Assembly: GCA_964466035.1 (NCBI GenBank)
Contig: CAYXLR010000009.1
Span: 1 to 64,000 of the forward strand
Direction of reading: 5' to 3'
DNA from: JANQEA01 sp964466035
Lineage (GTDB): Bacteria; Bipolaricaulota; Bipolaricaulia; UBA7950; UBA9294
Length of the DNA stretch: 64,000 nucleotides
Part shown: in pieces, positions 52,301 through 60,990 of the stretch
How positions within the stretch are numbered: position 1 is the first letter of the stretch
How the letters are laid out: each line of letters opens with the position of its first letter
The notes under the pieces: model-generated
The model's input: the letters and a program-made list of their open reading frames with translations, nothing else
What the model was told of the DNA's origin: nothing
Database searches by the model: none
Program-made: the position numbers and the translations under genes

Positions 52301-53704
52301 CAGATCGAGCCCCCAGAGCCCGTCTTCGCGGCGGATCGTCACCTCGACGGCGGTTCCGGAGACGCGCGCCGGATCGACGTGCGCCCCGATCGTCGCCCCC
52401 CGCTCGCCGGCCCCGACGCACGGCGAGGCGATCCGAAGCGCGTAGTCGCCGCCGGCCAAGTCGACGAACTCGGGGTACGCCGCCAGGTCCGACGACCGTC
52501 TCTCCGTCCCCATGTAGTCGCCGGTCCCGTTCCCCCAGACGTTGTTGTAGCCGAACGTCGGCGGACTCGACGCGGAGAGGTCCTGCGAAACGCGAATCCC
52601 CGCGCCCTCGTTCAGCACGATGATGCAGTTGGTCACCGCGATCGCCGATCCGGTCGCGAGAACGCCGTCGCCGCCGTTGCGGACGATCGTCGCGAACCGA
52701 ACCTCGGCCGGGCCGGTGGCGGCGAGCTCGATCCCGTGCCCCGGACGACAGTCGCCGACCTCGGTCCCCTCGATCCGGCACGTCGCGGAACCGGAGATCC
52801 GGACGCCGGCCCCGGTCGCTCCACGGACCGCACCGCCGCGGATCTCCACACTGCTTGAGTCGCCGGCCTCGATCCCGGTCGCCCCGCCGGTGAACCGGCC
52901 GTCGCGGACGACCGCCGTCGCCGTCCCGACGAGTCTCACCCCGCCCCCGCCGTTGTCCTCGAACCGACAGTCGACGAGCTCGAGCACCGCCTCACCGACG
53001 CAGTCGACGCCCCAGCCGGCGTGGTCCTCGAACGATGCGTCCTCGACGCGCGCCTCGGCGCTTCCATCGAGGACGAGACCGGTGACGCCGTTCCCCTCGA
53101 AGCGCGTTCCGTCGATCTCGACCTCGGAATCGACCGCACGGACGCCGGCTCCGCCGTTGTCCCGAACGGTCCCCCCGACGACCCGAAGGACGGCGCCGGC
53201 CTCGCACAGAATCCCGTAGGCGCCGTTACCGCGGATCTCGCAGTCCTCCAGGAGCGGGGCGGCCGAGAGGCCGCTGATTCGGACCCCCTCCTGCTGCCCG
53301 CCGGTGATGACGCAGTCGGAGAAGGTCAGCGCGGCCGATTCGATGACGACAACCGGGGCATCGAGGACCGACGCCGTCCGCTCGAGCGCGACCCGCTCGA
53401 TCCGCCCCGAGGCGACGTTTCGGGCGTGGAGGACCTCCTCGAACCCGTACCCGTAGCGGATGAACGTGCGATCGGAGCCGGAGCCGATCACCGTGACGCC
53501 GTTCTTGAACTCGATCTGTTCTTCGTAGACGCCCGGATCGACGAGGATCGTGTCCCCGGCCTCGGCTTCGTTCATCGCCGCCTGGACCGAACGGTACGCG
53601 CCCAATCCGTCCTTCGACACGATGAGCTGCCGGCCGGCCCCGAGGACGGCGACCGCAGCGACGAGAAGCGAGACGCAAGCGATCCCCCGGGCCGTCCGAA
53701 GCAT
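49358..53704 (-). CDS. Exported beta-helix, PKD and caspase-domain protein
   Basis: This 1448-residue secreted protein has a signal peptide (residues 8-24). Residues about 30-445 are a right-handed parallel beta-helix (repeated GxGVRxxG and CxIxxNxG rungs). Residues about 450-735 are a long run of alternating beta-strands of unknown fold. PKD domains lie at about 736-820, 825-915, 925-1005 and 1290-1362. A caspase-like domain is inserted at about 1010-1285, with His1106 in HFSGHGYQG and Cys1164 in FFDSCYSGG. The end (GARNGVRVGDRFVV) resembles FlgT-type C-terminal domains. It appears leaderless, with a strong promoter. Substrate and activation are unknown. Confidence 0.88.
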   Translation of the reverse strand: MLRTARGIACVSLLVAAVAVLGAGRQLIVSKDGLGAYRSVQAAMNEAEAGDTILVDPGVYEEQIEFKNGVTVIGSGSDRTFIRYGYGFEEVLHARNVASGRIERVALERTASVLDAPVVVIESAALTFSDCVITGGQQEGVRISGLSAAPLLEDCEIRGNGAYGILCEAGAVLRVVGGTVRDNGGAGVRAVDSEVEIDGTRFEGNGVTGLVLDGSAEARVEDASFEDHAGWGVDCVGEAVLELVDCRFEDNGGGGVRLVGTATAVVRDGRFTGGATGIEAGDSSSVEIRGGAVRGATGAGVRISGSATCRIEGTEVGDCRPGHGIELAATGPAEVRFATIVRNGGDGVLATGSAIAVTNCIIVLNEGAGIRVSQDLSASSPPTFGYNNVWGNGTGDYMGTERRSSDLAAYPEFVDLAGGDYALRIASPCVGAGERGATIGAHVDPARVSGTAVEVTIRREDGLWGLDLAGTVRLASAPPFFEEARIRAGRRWDGASFSVESSFPGAGGPRLRADGAIRLLDAEVPSEAGSPLTARATVGVEAALDGDVGRSGAWATAEIAAEGYSVRTELGWESPSGVSRQLLDLRLGGLTLSARATELTLNRLDVAAVADLPRSSGALSASVGLSMLPETKATLATEWRTGDWSLGGRLAAYFEEPTSGNLALTWDDFAHASRIDLEVEIADLTVADVALRAAIRLADISIESEVGVNATLGVRFRLAVDLDTGRWFVPRLNAPPVPAFGYGPYEPEAGEPVVFDATGTTDPDGAVVEYWWDFGDGTVDLGNPISHSYAEPGEYAVALTVADDDGDTATLVQTLAIFEADTTPVASFTWGPVSEAGTGLARPLRAGDRVRFDAGSSYDPDGAIVEFGWDFQSDGVFDLVTDGPIVTVDPFVAGTWPVTLRVVDETGRADAVMRVLLVEEPKPPDAAFDASPSAPSVYDPVRFIDRSIAVDGPIVAWEWSFGDGHASREPEPIHRYEEVGRYEVRLTVTDSLGLTATYTELLDVQRTPGVVPVAGVWALVIGISDYEEVEDLPYARRDAEALVRWLIENGVPTERIRLLTGGASELGSRPGLTVSPATLVNVREGLGWLRRVASQDDLVVIHFSGHGYQGADDGTDEIDGVDEFFVLSDTKADAKDDTALRDDEFGRFLDRIPSDHVLVFFDSCYSGGLSRSLPPGRRASGDEQDWFGDLRLEGRLLLAASSEGEDAFESPELEHGVFTHFLLRGLEGAADLNGDFHVTVWELYEYVAARVPDFVGAERGEPQHPQLLGEGETRIVLSVRDRPLKTEFTYCPAVPYAGGPVVFTDETASPAIAGREWAFGDGASGAGARIVHTFREPGAYTVTLRVTDEAGDRSEARVEVLVEPPGRVIGVGDATDRALISLGARNGVRVGDRFVVDRGGDEAERPILEVIELLDEDRAACRVVGGADGVEPDERIAPVDAAPCAPPE

Positions 53705-53710
53705 GGGCCG

Positions 53711-53739
53711 ATTGTAGGGACGAATCCGGCAAGCAGCAA
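53711..53739 (-). promoter_or_regulatory. Promoter for the beta-helix/caspase gene
   Basis: Read leftward: TTGCTG (53734-53739), 17 bases, TACAAT (53711-53716), then 6 bases to the ATG. That spacing places the start site on the start codon. Confidence 0.7.
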
Positions 53740-53763
53740 TCTCACGATTCCGCAGGATCGTGC

Positions 53764-53769
53764 TATCAT
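53764..53769 (+). promoter_or_regulatory. -10 box candidate for thpR-archease-rtcB
   Basis: TATCAT lies 15 bases before the thpR ATG; no -35 is evident. The leader would be about 9 bases. Confidence 0.4.
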
Positions 53770-53784
53770 CGGGCCGGTGAGCCG

Positions 53785-54360
53785 ATGAGAGCCTTCTTCT
53801 GCGTTCCTCTGAAGCCGGACGTCGCCTCGGCGATCGATCGCGTCGCCCGCGGGGTGCGCGACGCGACGGACATGCGGGCCGGGTGGGTCCGCCGGGAGAA
53901 CTACCACGTCACCCTTCGCTTCCTCGGCGAGATCGATCCGCTCCTCACGGTCGACCTGGACAAGATCAGCCGCCGGGTGACCGCGCGGCTCGAACCGTTG
54001 GTGCTTTCCCTCGATCGACTCGGCTGCTTCCCCTCGATCGACCGGGCCCGCGTCCTGTGGATCGGAGGGGATGCCTCTCCGGCGTTCCGCGGCCTCGCGG
54101 CGTCGCTCCATCACGAGCTTCGGGGGCTCGACTTCCCGCCCGAGCGGAAGCCGACCGTCGCCCACGTGACGCTCGCCCGGATCAAGGGGAGGCCGGACGC
54201 GGGGCTCTCGCGGGTCCTCGCCGACGCGGATCTCCCCCGCGAGCTGGAGGCCCGGGTCGACCGGATCGCGTTGATGGAAAGCGTCCTGTCGCATGACGGG
54301 GCGGTCTACACGCCGCTGTTCACCACGCCGTTTCGAGGGAGGGGAAGCGATGCCGATTGA
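53785..54360 (+). CDS. thpR: RNA 2',3'-cyclic phosphodiesterase
   Basis: This 191-residue 2H phosphoesterase opens 2',3'-cyclic phosphate ends of RNA. Both catalytic HxT motifs are present: YHVTLRFLG near residue 37 and AHVTLARIK near residue 127. MRAFFCVPLKPDVASAI at the start is typical of the ThpR/LigT family. It overlaps the archease gene by 11 bases, linking it to RtcB-type RNA ligation or end repair. Confidence 0.93.
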   Translation: MRAFFCVPLKPDVASAIDRVARGVRDATDMRAGWVRRENYHVTLRFLGEIDPLLTVDLDKISRRVTARLEPLVLSLDRLGCFPSIDRARVLWIGGDASPAFRGLAASLHHELRGLDFPPERKPTVAHVTLARIKGRPDAGLSRVLADADLPRELEARVDRIALMESVLSHDGAVYTPLFTTPFRGRGSDAD

Positions 54361-54772
54361 GCACCTGGACCACACGGCGGATCTCGGCCTGCGCGCCACC
54401 GGGCCCACGGAGGACGAGGCGTTCTCCGAGGCGGCGAGGGGGCTGTTCGCGCTGATGGTCGACCTCGCGACCGTTCGACCGGACCAGGAATACGCCGTGC
54501 ACCTCGAGGCCCCGACGGACGCCGATCTGCTCGTCGAATGGCTGAGCGATCTGCTGGCGCAGAAAGAGCTGACCGGGCTGGTCTTCTCGCAGTTCGACGT
54601 GCGGATCGGGCGAAACGGGGGAGGACTCCGCCTCGACGGCGTCGCCTCCGGCGAGCGGCTCGATCCGGGAAGGCACCGACCGAAGATCGAGGTCAAGGGG
54701 ATCAGCTACCTCGGACTGAGCGTCCGACGGACCGACGGCGGCTGGGCGGCGCAGTGCGTGCTCGACGTGTGA
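54350..54772 (+). CDS. Archease (RtcB ligase cofactor)
   Basis: This 140-residue protein matches archease, which speeds guanylate transfer to RtcB. The N-terminus MPIEHLDHTADLGLRATG holds the metal-binding Asp/His residues. LLVEWLSDLLAQKE lies mid-protein, and IEVKGISYLGLSVRR plus the final Asp-Val complete the family pattern. GGGAGGGG lies upstream of the ATG within thpR. It is followed 10 bases later by rtcB. Confidence 0.93.
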   Translation: MPIEHLDHTADLGLRATGPTEDEAFSEAARGLFALMVDLATVRPDQEYAVHLEAPTDADLLVEWLSDLLAQKELTGLVFSQFDVRIGRNGGGLRLDGVASGERLDPGRHRPKIEVKGISYLGLSVRRTDGGWAAQCVLDV

Positions 54773-54782
54773 GGAGGGGATC

Positions 54783-56243
54783 GTGGCGGGCGGTTTGAGG
54801 CTCGAGCGGGTCGCGTCGTCGGAATGGATCCTGCCGCGCGAAGGGGCGATGCGCGTTCCGGGACGGATCTACGCCGACGCGGAGACGATCGCGCAGCTGG
54901 AGGAGGACGTCCGAAACCGCGCCGAGTGGAACGCGCTCGTGCAGGTGCGAAACGTCGCCTCCCTCCCCGGGATCGTCGACGCCGCGTTGGCGCTTCCGGA
55001 CGTCCATCCCGGCTACGGCTTTCCGATCGGCGGCGTCGGCGCGTTCGACCTCGACGACGGGGTCGTCGCCGTCGGTGGGGTCGGGTTCGACATCAACTGC
55101 GGCGTGCGTCTCCTTGCCACGCCGCTGGAACGGGCCGCCGTCGAACCGCGGATCGAGCGCCTCGGGGAGCGCCTCTTCGCGACGGTCCCGGCGGGACTCG
55201 GAGCCGAAGGGAGGCTCCGCCTCTCGATCGCCGAGATCGACCGCCTCCTCGTGGAGGGCGCCGCGTACGTCGTCGAGCGCGGGTACGGCGTTCCCGACGA
55301 CCTGGCGCACATCGAGGAGAACGGGCGGATCGAGAACGCCGATCCGAGCGTCGTCAGCACGCGCGCCAAACAGCGCCAGTTCCGCCAGGTCGGGACCCTC
55401 GGCTCCGGGAACCACTACCTCGAGATCCAGGTCGTCGACCGGGTGCTCGATCCGGAGGCCGCGTCCGCCTACGGCCTGAGCGAGGGCCGAATCGTCGTCT
55501 CGATCCACACCGGCTCGCGGGCCCTCGGCCATCAGATCGGGCAGGACTACCTGAAGGAGATGACCGAAGCGAGCGTGAAGTACGGGATTCCGATCCCCGA
55601 ACGGGAGCTCGTCTGCGCGCCGATCCGGTCGCCGGAGGGCGAGCGGTACCTCGGGGCCGTCGCCTGCGGCGCGAACTGCGCGTTCGCCAATCGGCAGGTG
55701 ATCGCCCACCTGGTGCGGGGCGTGTTCACCGAGGTCGCCGGCCTCCCGGAGGAGGCGATCCGGACCGTCTACGACATCGGGCACAACAACGTGAAGGTCG
55801 AGACGCACGCCGTCGACGGGGCGGTGCGCCCGCTCCTCGTCCACCGGAAGGGCTCCACCCGCGCGTTCGGACCGGGGAGGAAGGAATCGCCGCAGGCGTA
55901 CCGGTCGGTCGGGCACCCGGTCCTGGTCGGGGGAACGATGGGAACGGCCTCCTACGTGATGCGGGGGACCGACCGCGGAATGGAGGTCGCCTTCGGCAGC
56001 GGGATCCACGGAGCCGGTCGGGCGCTATCGCGAAAGAAGGCGGCGAAGCGGTTCTGGGGCGAGACGGTCGTCTCCGACCTCGCCGCGGCCGGGATCCGCG
56101 TCTGGGCGCACAGCAAGCGGGGCGTCGCCGAGGAGGCGCCCGGGGCGTACAAGGACGTCGAGCGGGTCGTCGGCGCCGCCATCGACGCCGGGATCAACAA
56201 GGCCGTCGCCCGGCTCCGTCCCCTCGCGGTGATCAAGGGGTAG
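54783..56243 (+). CDS. rtcB: RNA-splicing ligase RtcB
   Basis: This 486-residue enzyme joins 3'-phosphate or cyclic-phosphate RNA to 5'-hydroxyl ends using GTP and manganese. Metal and GMP sites are visible: DVHPGYGFPIGGVGAFD, GGVGFDINCGVRLL (metal Cys), GSGNHYLEIQ, VSIHTGSRALGHQI, DIGHNNVKVE, GGTMGTASYVMRG and the guanylated His in SGIHGAGRALSR. The start is GTG with GGAGGGG 6 bases before it. Its end overlaps the convergent yvcK end by 11 bases. With thpR and archease it forms a dedicated RNA repair or tRNA-ligation operon. Confidence 0.96.
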   Translation: MAGGLRLERVASSEWILPREGAMRVPGRIYADAETIAQLEEDVRNRAEWNALVQVRNVASLPGIVDAALALPDVHPGYGFPIGGVGAFDLDDGVVAVGGVGFDINCGVRLLATPLERAAVEPRIERLGERLFATVPAGLGAEGRLRLSIAEIDRLLVEGAAYVVERGYGVPDDLAHIEENGRIENADPSVVSTRAKQRQFRQVGTLGSGNHYLEIQVVDRVLDPEAASAYGLSEGRIVVSIHTGSRALGHQIGQDYLKEMTEASVKYGIPIPERELVCAPIRSPEGERYLGAVACGANCAFANRQVIAHLVRGVFTEVAGLPEEAIRTVYDIGHNNVKVETHAVDGAVRPLLVHRKGSTRAFGPGRKESPQAYRSVGHPVLVGGTMGTASYVMRGTDRGMEVAFGSGIHGAGRALSRKKAAKRFWGETVVSDLAAAGIRVWAHSKRGVAEEAPGAYKDVERVVGAAIDAGINKAVARLRPLAVIKG

Positions 56244-57552
56244 CGCCTTGGGACCTCACGCGATGTGAGAACGCCCGGGTCTGCCGGACGATCGTCCGCG
56301 CCAACCCCGTGGGGGAGTGCTTCACCGTCTGCTTCCCGCCCCACTCCGCCAGCCCGAGCAGATCCTCGCGGACGACGCGCAGCCCGAATGCGCTTCCGTC
56401 CCCGACGTCGTCGCGGACCGGGACGGCCGCCTCGTCGCGGTACCTGGTGAGCATCGCGTCGCTCGGCGTCGCCGCGTTGGCGATCAGCAGATCGAAGCGG
56501 CCGACGTCGACGTACTCGCCGAGGACCCGGAGGTGATCGCCGAGGGTGAATCCGTCCGTCTCTCCGGGCTGCGTCATCAGGTTGCCGATCAGGACCTTCT
56601 CCGCAGCGGCCTCCTCGATCGCCGCCGCGATCCCGTCGACGAGGAGGTTGGGGACGAGGCTGGTGAACAGGCTCCCCGGACCGAGGAGGAGCAGATCCGC
56701 CTCGGCGATCGCCTTCAGGACCCGCTCGTACGGTTTCACCGGCACGGGCGTGAGGCGAATCTCACGGATTTTTCGCGGGTCGGAGACGATCCGGCTTTCG
56801 CCCTCGACGGTCGCTCCGTCCTCCATCGTCGCGACGAGGCGGGCCTTGGTCAGCGTCGCCGGGAGGACGTCGCCGCGGATGCTGAGCATGTGGCTCATCG
56901 CCTCGACCGCGCGGTCGAAGCCGCCGGTCGCCTGCTCGAGCCCCGAAAGGAGAAGGTTTCCCAGCGAGTGGCCGGCGAGCTCGTGCTCCCCGACGAAGCG
57001 GTACTGCAGGTACGTCGATAGCTCCGTCTCGTCCTCGGCGAGGGCGAGGAGGCAGTTGCGCACGTCGCCGGGGGGCAGCACGTCGATCTCCTCTCTCAGC
57101 CGTCCGGAGCTTCCGCCGTCGTCGGTCACCGTGACCACGGCGGTGATGTTCGACGTTTCTTCCTTCAACCCCCGAAGGAGGGTCGACAGCCCGGTCCCGC
57201 CGCCGACGGCGACGACGCTCGGCCCGCGTTCGAGGATTCGCGTCCGGTAGATCAACGTCGAGGTCTTCGCCCTCGCGCGCGGCGCGACGCCGCCCGCGAC
57301 CGAACGGACGAGCTGCCAGAGCGCGATCCCGAAGCCGAGGACGCCGAGCACGGCGAAACCGGCGATCAGGGCGCCCCGCGCCGCGGTCCCCCCGGGGAGG
57401 GCCTGGTACAGCGTCCGAACCTGATCGACCCCGAGCGCGGCCAAGACGGCCGCGACGATCAGCGCCACGGAGAGAACGGCGAGAAGGATCCACCGCTTGA
57501 CGCGCATCCCGGGAACGAGCCAGTGCAGCAGCCCGCGGACCGACGGTTTCAC
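56233..57552 (-). CDS. yvcK: YvcK/CofD-like protein with N-terminal membrane anchor
   Basis: This 439-residue protein belongs to the YvcK (gluconeogenesis factor) family, which binds UDP-sugars and affects cell shape and carbon use in other bacteria. The core starts with VVAVGGGTGLSTLLRGLKEETSNITAVVTVTDDGGSSGRLR-type sequence near residue 112. GHSLGNLLLSGLEQ and DLLLLGPGSLFTSLVPNLLV follow. Residues 20-85 add two transmembrane helices, so the domain is tethered to the inner face of the membrane. GTG at 57552 overlaps the dnaE stop (GTGA). Confidence 0.9.
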   Translation of the reverse strand: MKPSVRGLLHWLVPGMRVKRWILLAVLSVALIVAAVLAALGVDQVRTLYQALPGGTAARGALIAGFAVLGVLGFGIALWQLVRSVAGGVAPRARAKTSTLIYRTRILERGPSVVAVGGGTGLSTLLRGLKEETSNITAVVTVTDDGGSSGRLREEIDVLPPGDVRNCLLALAEDETELSTYLQYRFVGEHELAGHSLGNLLLSGLEQATGGFDRAVEAMSHMLSIRGDVLPATLTKARLVATMEDGATVEGESRIVSDPRKIREIRLTPVPVKPYERVLKAIAEADLLLLGPGSLFTSLVPNLLVDGIAAAIEEAAAEKVLIGNLMTQPGETDGFTLGDHLRVLGEYVDVGRFDLLIANAATPSDAMLTRYRDEAAVPVRDDVGDGSAFGLRVVREDLLGLAEWGGKQTVKHSPTGLARTIVRQTRAFSHRVRSQGATP

Positions 57553-60500
57553 GGTCGATCCCCGTTCCCGAAGGAGACGTCGAGGACGGCGCGCATCGTC
57601 GAGAGCGTCCGGCGGAGCGGGTCGCCCGGCGAGACGTGGAACCGATCGCCGGCGAGGACGACGATCGACCCGATCGCGTCGACGACCTCGATCCGGACCG
57701 GAGCGTCGCCCGGATGAGCGCCGAGCGCCTCGAGGACCTGATCGAGCTGCTGCTGGCAGACGCTCGGGCCGTCCAGTCGAAGCGTGACCGCCATGGAGGA
57801 GTGACCCGAGACGTCGCTCAACGGGAAGACCTCCTCGACGACGAGGTTCAGCTCGCCGTTTCGGGTCCCGGCGGAGAGCGCCATCCCGACCAACCTGTCC
57901 TCTTCGATGAGGTCCCCCGCCGCCTCGAGAACGCGCGGGAACGCGGTCGCCTCGATCTCGCCGACGCCGTCCTCGAGCGTGACGAACGCCATCTGGTCCC
58001 CCCGCTTCGTGTCGATCCGCCGGATCCTCTTGACCCGGCCGCCGACGATCGCCGACCTCCCCGTCTCCAGCCCGCCCAGAGAGTGAAGCGGAACGCAGTA
58101 CAGCTTCAGGTCCTCCCGGTGGTCGTCGAGCGGGTGGGCCGTGAGGTAGAGGCCGAGAAGCTCCTTCTCGAACGCGAGCAGGTCCTTCTCCTCGAACTCC
58201 TCCGTGGTCACGACCGGCTCCGGCGTGGCCTCGGGGAGATCCCCGAAGAAGGACGTCTGCCCGGTGACCCGCTCTCTCCGCGCGATCTGCATCAGCTCCA
58301 GCCCCTCGGTAATGTGCCGCAGAAGGCCGAGGCGGGTCGCACCGAGACGGTCGAACGCGCCCGCCTTGACGAGCGCCTCGAGCGATTCCCGATCGAGGCC
58401 GTCGTCCTGAATCCGCTGGCAGAGGTCGAAGAACGAGTGGAACGGACCGCCTTCGGAGCGCGCGCTCAGGATCGCCTGCACCGCGTTCGAGCCGACGTGC
58501 TTCACCGCGGCCAGGCCGAAGCGGATCCGCCGATCCTCGAGCGGCGTGAACCCGCGGCGGCTTTCGTTGATGTCCGGAGGGAGGACCTCGATCTCCATTT
58601 CGCGGCACTCGGCGACGTACTCGGCGACCTTGTCCAGATCGCCCTGCACGCTGGTCAACAGGCTCGCCATGAAGTGGGTGGGATGGTTCGCCTTCAGGTA
58701 CGCCGTCCAGTAGGAGACGAACGCGTACGAGGTCGTGTGGGCCTTCCCGAACCCGTAGCGCGAGAACTTCTCCATGTCCTCGAACGTCCGCGTCGCGAGA
58801 TCCCTGGACAGCCCGTTCGCGACGCACCCTTCGATGTACTTCTCGCGCAGGCTCGCCATCAGGTGCTTGATCTTCTTCCCCATCGCCTTGCGAAGGATGT
58901 CCGCCTCGGCGAGGGTGAACCCGGCGAGCTTCTGGACCATCAGCATCAGCTGGTCCTGGTAGATCGGCAGCCCGTACGTCTCCTCGAGGACCTCGCGGAG
59001 GCTCGGGTGGGCGTAGGTCACCGGCTTCAGCCCGCGCCGGCGGTCGACGTAGTCGTCGGTCATCCCGCTCTCCAGCGGCCCGGGCCGATAGAGGGCCAAC
59101 AGCGCGATGAGGTCCTCGAACTTGTCCGGTTGTACGCGCCGGATCAGGTTCGTCATCCCGGAGCTCTCGAGCTGGAAGATCCCCGACGTCCTCCCCTCGC
59201 GGATCAGCGCGTACGTCGCCGCGTCGTCGAGCGGGATCGACTCGACGCACAGGTCGACGCCCGCGTACTCCGCCAGGGTCTCCCTCGCCTCGTCGATCAG
59301 CGTCAGGTTCCTCAGGCCGAGGAAGTCGAACTTGAGCAGGCCGACCGCTTCGACATCGCCCATGTCGAACTGGGTGACGTACTCGCCCTCGCCGATCCGG
59401 AGGAGGGGGACGTGATTCGCCAGCGCGTCGGGAGCGATGACGACCCCTGCGGCGTGGGTCGACGCGTTCCGGGTCAGGCCCTCCAGCCGCAGCCCGATGT
59501 CGATCACCCGCCGGATCTCTTCGTCCTGCTCGCGGAGGGCGCGGAGCTCGGCGACCTTCTCCGTCGCCGCGCGGAGGGCCCAGCCGAACGGGATCATCTT
59601 CGCCACGCGATCGGTCACCCCGTACGGGACGCCGAGGACGCGTCCGACGTCGCGCACCACGCTCCGCGCCGCCATCCGGTCGAACGTCGCGATCTGAGCG
59701 ATCCGATCCCACCACTCCTCGCCGCCGTACTTCCGGCGGACGTACCGGATCACTTCGTCGCGGCCCTTCACGCAGAAGTCGATGTCGAAATCCGGGAGGC
59801 TGATCCGGTCCGGGTTGAGGAATCGCTCGAACAGGAGACCGTACTTCAGCGGATCGACGCTGGTGATCCCGAGGCAGTAAGAGACGAGGCTCCCGGCCGC
59901 GGAGCCCCGGCCGGGGCCGACGGAGATCCCCTGCTCGCGCGCGTAGCGGACGAAGTCCCAGACGATCAGGAAGTAGGTGCTGTACTCCATCCGCGTGATC
60001 ACGGAGAGCTCGAACTCGAGGCGCTCCCGGATCTCGTCCGTGACCTCGCCGTAGCGGGACTTCGCCCCCTCGTAGGCGAGCGTCCTGAGGTATTCGTTCG
60101 GATCGCTCCCGCCGTCCGGAAGCTCGAACGGGGGGATCATCACCCGGTCGAACTCAAGCGCGACGTTGCACCGATCGGCGATCCGCCTCGTGTTGTCGAT
60201 CGCCTCGGGGGTGTCGGCGAACAGCGCCTCCATCTCCTCTCCGGTCCGGAAGTGATACCCCTCGCCGTCGAACGTCCGATGATCGGGATCGTTGAGCGTC
60301 TTGTTCGCCCGGATGTTGAGGAGGACCTCGTGTGCCAGCCGGTCCTCCGGCGCGAGGTAGTGGACGTCGTTCGTCGCGACCAACGGAATGTCGAGCGAGC
60401 GGGCGAGGTCGATCAGCTGGCCACGAAGGCGCGCGCCGCGATCGGTGCCGTGGTGCTGGATCTCGATGAAGAAGCTCTCTTCCCCGAACGTCTCCCGCAA

Positions 60501-60986
60501 CTCTCGGGCGGCGGCCTCCGCCGCGTCCGGCCTGCCGGCCTGGAGCATCCGGGGAACCAGACCGCTCTCGCAGCCCGAAAGGGCGATCAGCCCGTCGCTG
60601 TACTCCCGAAGGAGCTCCGCGTCGGCGCGCGGCCGGTAGTAGAACCCCTCGGTGTGCGAGCGGCTGACGATCTGGAGCAGGTTCCGGTAGCCGGTCTCGT
60701 CCTCGGCCAGGAGGACCAGATGGTAGAAGCGCTTCCCATCGGTCGCCGTCCGATCCCGCCGATCGCCCGGGGCGACGTAGATCTCGCATCCGAGGATCGG
60801 TTTGATCCCGCGCTTCTGCGCTTGGCGATAGAACTTGATCACGCCGCTCATCACCCCGTGATCCGTGAGCGCGATCGCGTCCATCCCGCACTCCGCCGCC
60901 CGCTCGATGAGCGCGCCGATCTTGCACGAGGAGTCGAGGATGGAGTACTCGGAGTGGGTGTGCAGGTGAACGAATCGACTGGACAA
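57549..60986 (-). CDS. dnaE: DNA polymerase III alpha subunit
   Basis: This 1145-residue replicative polymerase starts with a PHP domain (FVHLHTHSEYSILDSSCKIG, ALTDHGVMSG). Catalytic Asp residues lie in ISLPDFDIDFCVKGRDEV near residue 400. ADILRKAMGKK is in the fingers region, and an OB-fold is near residue 1000 (IVGGRVKRIRRIDTKRGDQM). It is the DnaE1 type without a proofreading exonuclease insert. The start is TTG with GAGGAG 7 bases upstream and lies 4 bases after the FtsB-like gene. Confidence 0.96.
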   Translation of the reverse strand: MSSRFVHLHTHSEYSILDSSCKIGALIERAAECGMDAIALTDHGVMSGVIKFYRQAQKRGIKPILGCEIYVAPGDRRDRTATDGKRFYHLVLLAEDETGYRNLLQIVSRSHTEGFYYRPRADAELLREYSDGLIALSGCESGLVPRMLQAGRPDAAEAAARELRETFGEESFFIEIQHHGTDRGARLRGQLIDLARSLDIPLVATNDVHYLAPEDRLAHEVLLNIRANKTLNDPDHRTFDGEGYHFRTGEEMEALFADTPEAIDNTRRIADRCNVALEFDRVMIPPFELPDGGSDPNEYLRTLAYEGAKSRYGEVTDEIRERLEFELSVITRMEYSTYFLIVWDFVRYAREQGISVGPGRGSAAGSLVSYCLGITSVDPLKYGLLFERFLNPDRISLPDFDIDFCVKGRDEVIRYVRRKYGGEEWWDRIAQIATFDRMAARSVVRDVGRVLGVPYGVTDRVAKMIPFGWALRAATEKVAELRALREQDEEIRRVIDIGLRLEGLTRNASTHAAGVVIAPDALANHVPLLRIGEGEYVTQFDMGDVEAVGLLKFDFLGLRNLTLIDEARETLAEYAGVDLCVESIPLDDAATYALIREGRTSGIFQLESSGMTNLIRRVQPDKFEDLIALLALYRPGPLESGMTDDYVDRRRGLKPVTYAHPSLREVLEETYGLPIYQDQLMLMVQKLAGFTLAEADILRKAMGKKIKHLMASLREKYIEGCVANGLSRDLATRTFEDMEKFSRYGFGKAHTTSYAFVSYWTAYLKANHPTHFMASLLTSVQGDLDKVAEYVAECREMEIEVLPPDINESRRGFTPLEDRRIRFGLAAVKHVGSNAVQAILSARSEGGPFHSFFDLCQRIQDDGLDRESLEALVKAGAFDRLGATRLGLLRHITEGLELMQIARRERVTGQTSFFGDLPEATPEPVVTTEEFEEKDLLAFEKELLGLYLTAHPLDDHREDLKLYCVPLHSLGGLETGRSAIVGGRVKRIRRIDTKRGDQMAFVTLEDGVGEIEATAFPRVLEAAGDLIEEDRLVGMALSAGTRNGELNLVVEEVFPLSDVSGHSSMAVTLRLDGPSVCQQQLDQVLEALGAHPGDAPVRIEVVDAIGSIVVLAGDRFHVSPGDPLRRTLSTMRAVLDVSFGNGDRP

Positions 60987-60990
60987 CCGG

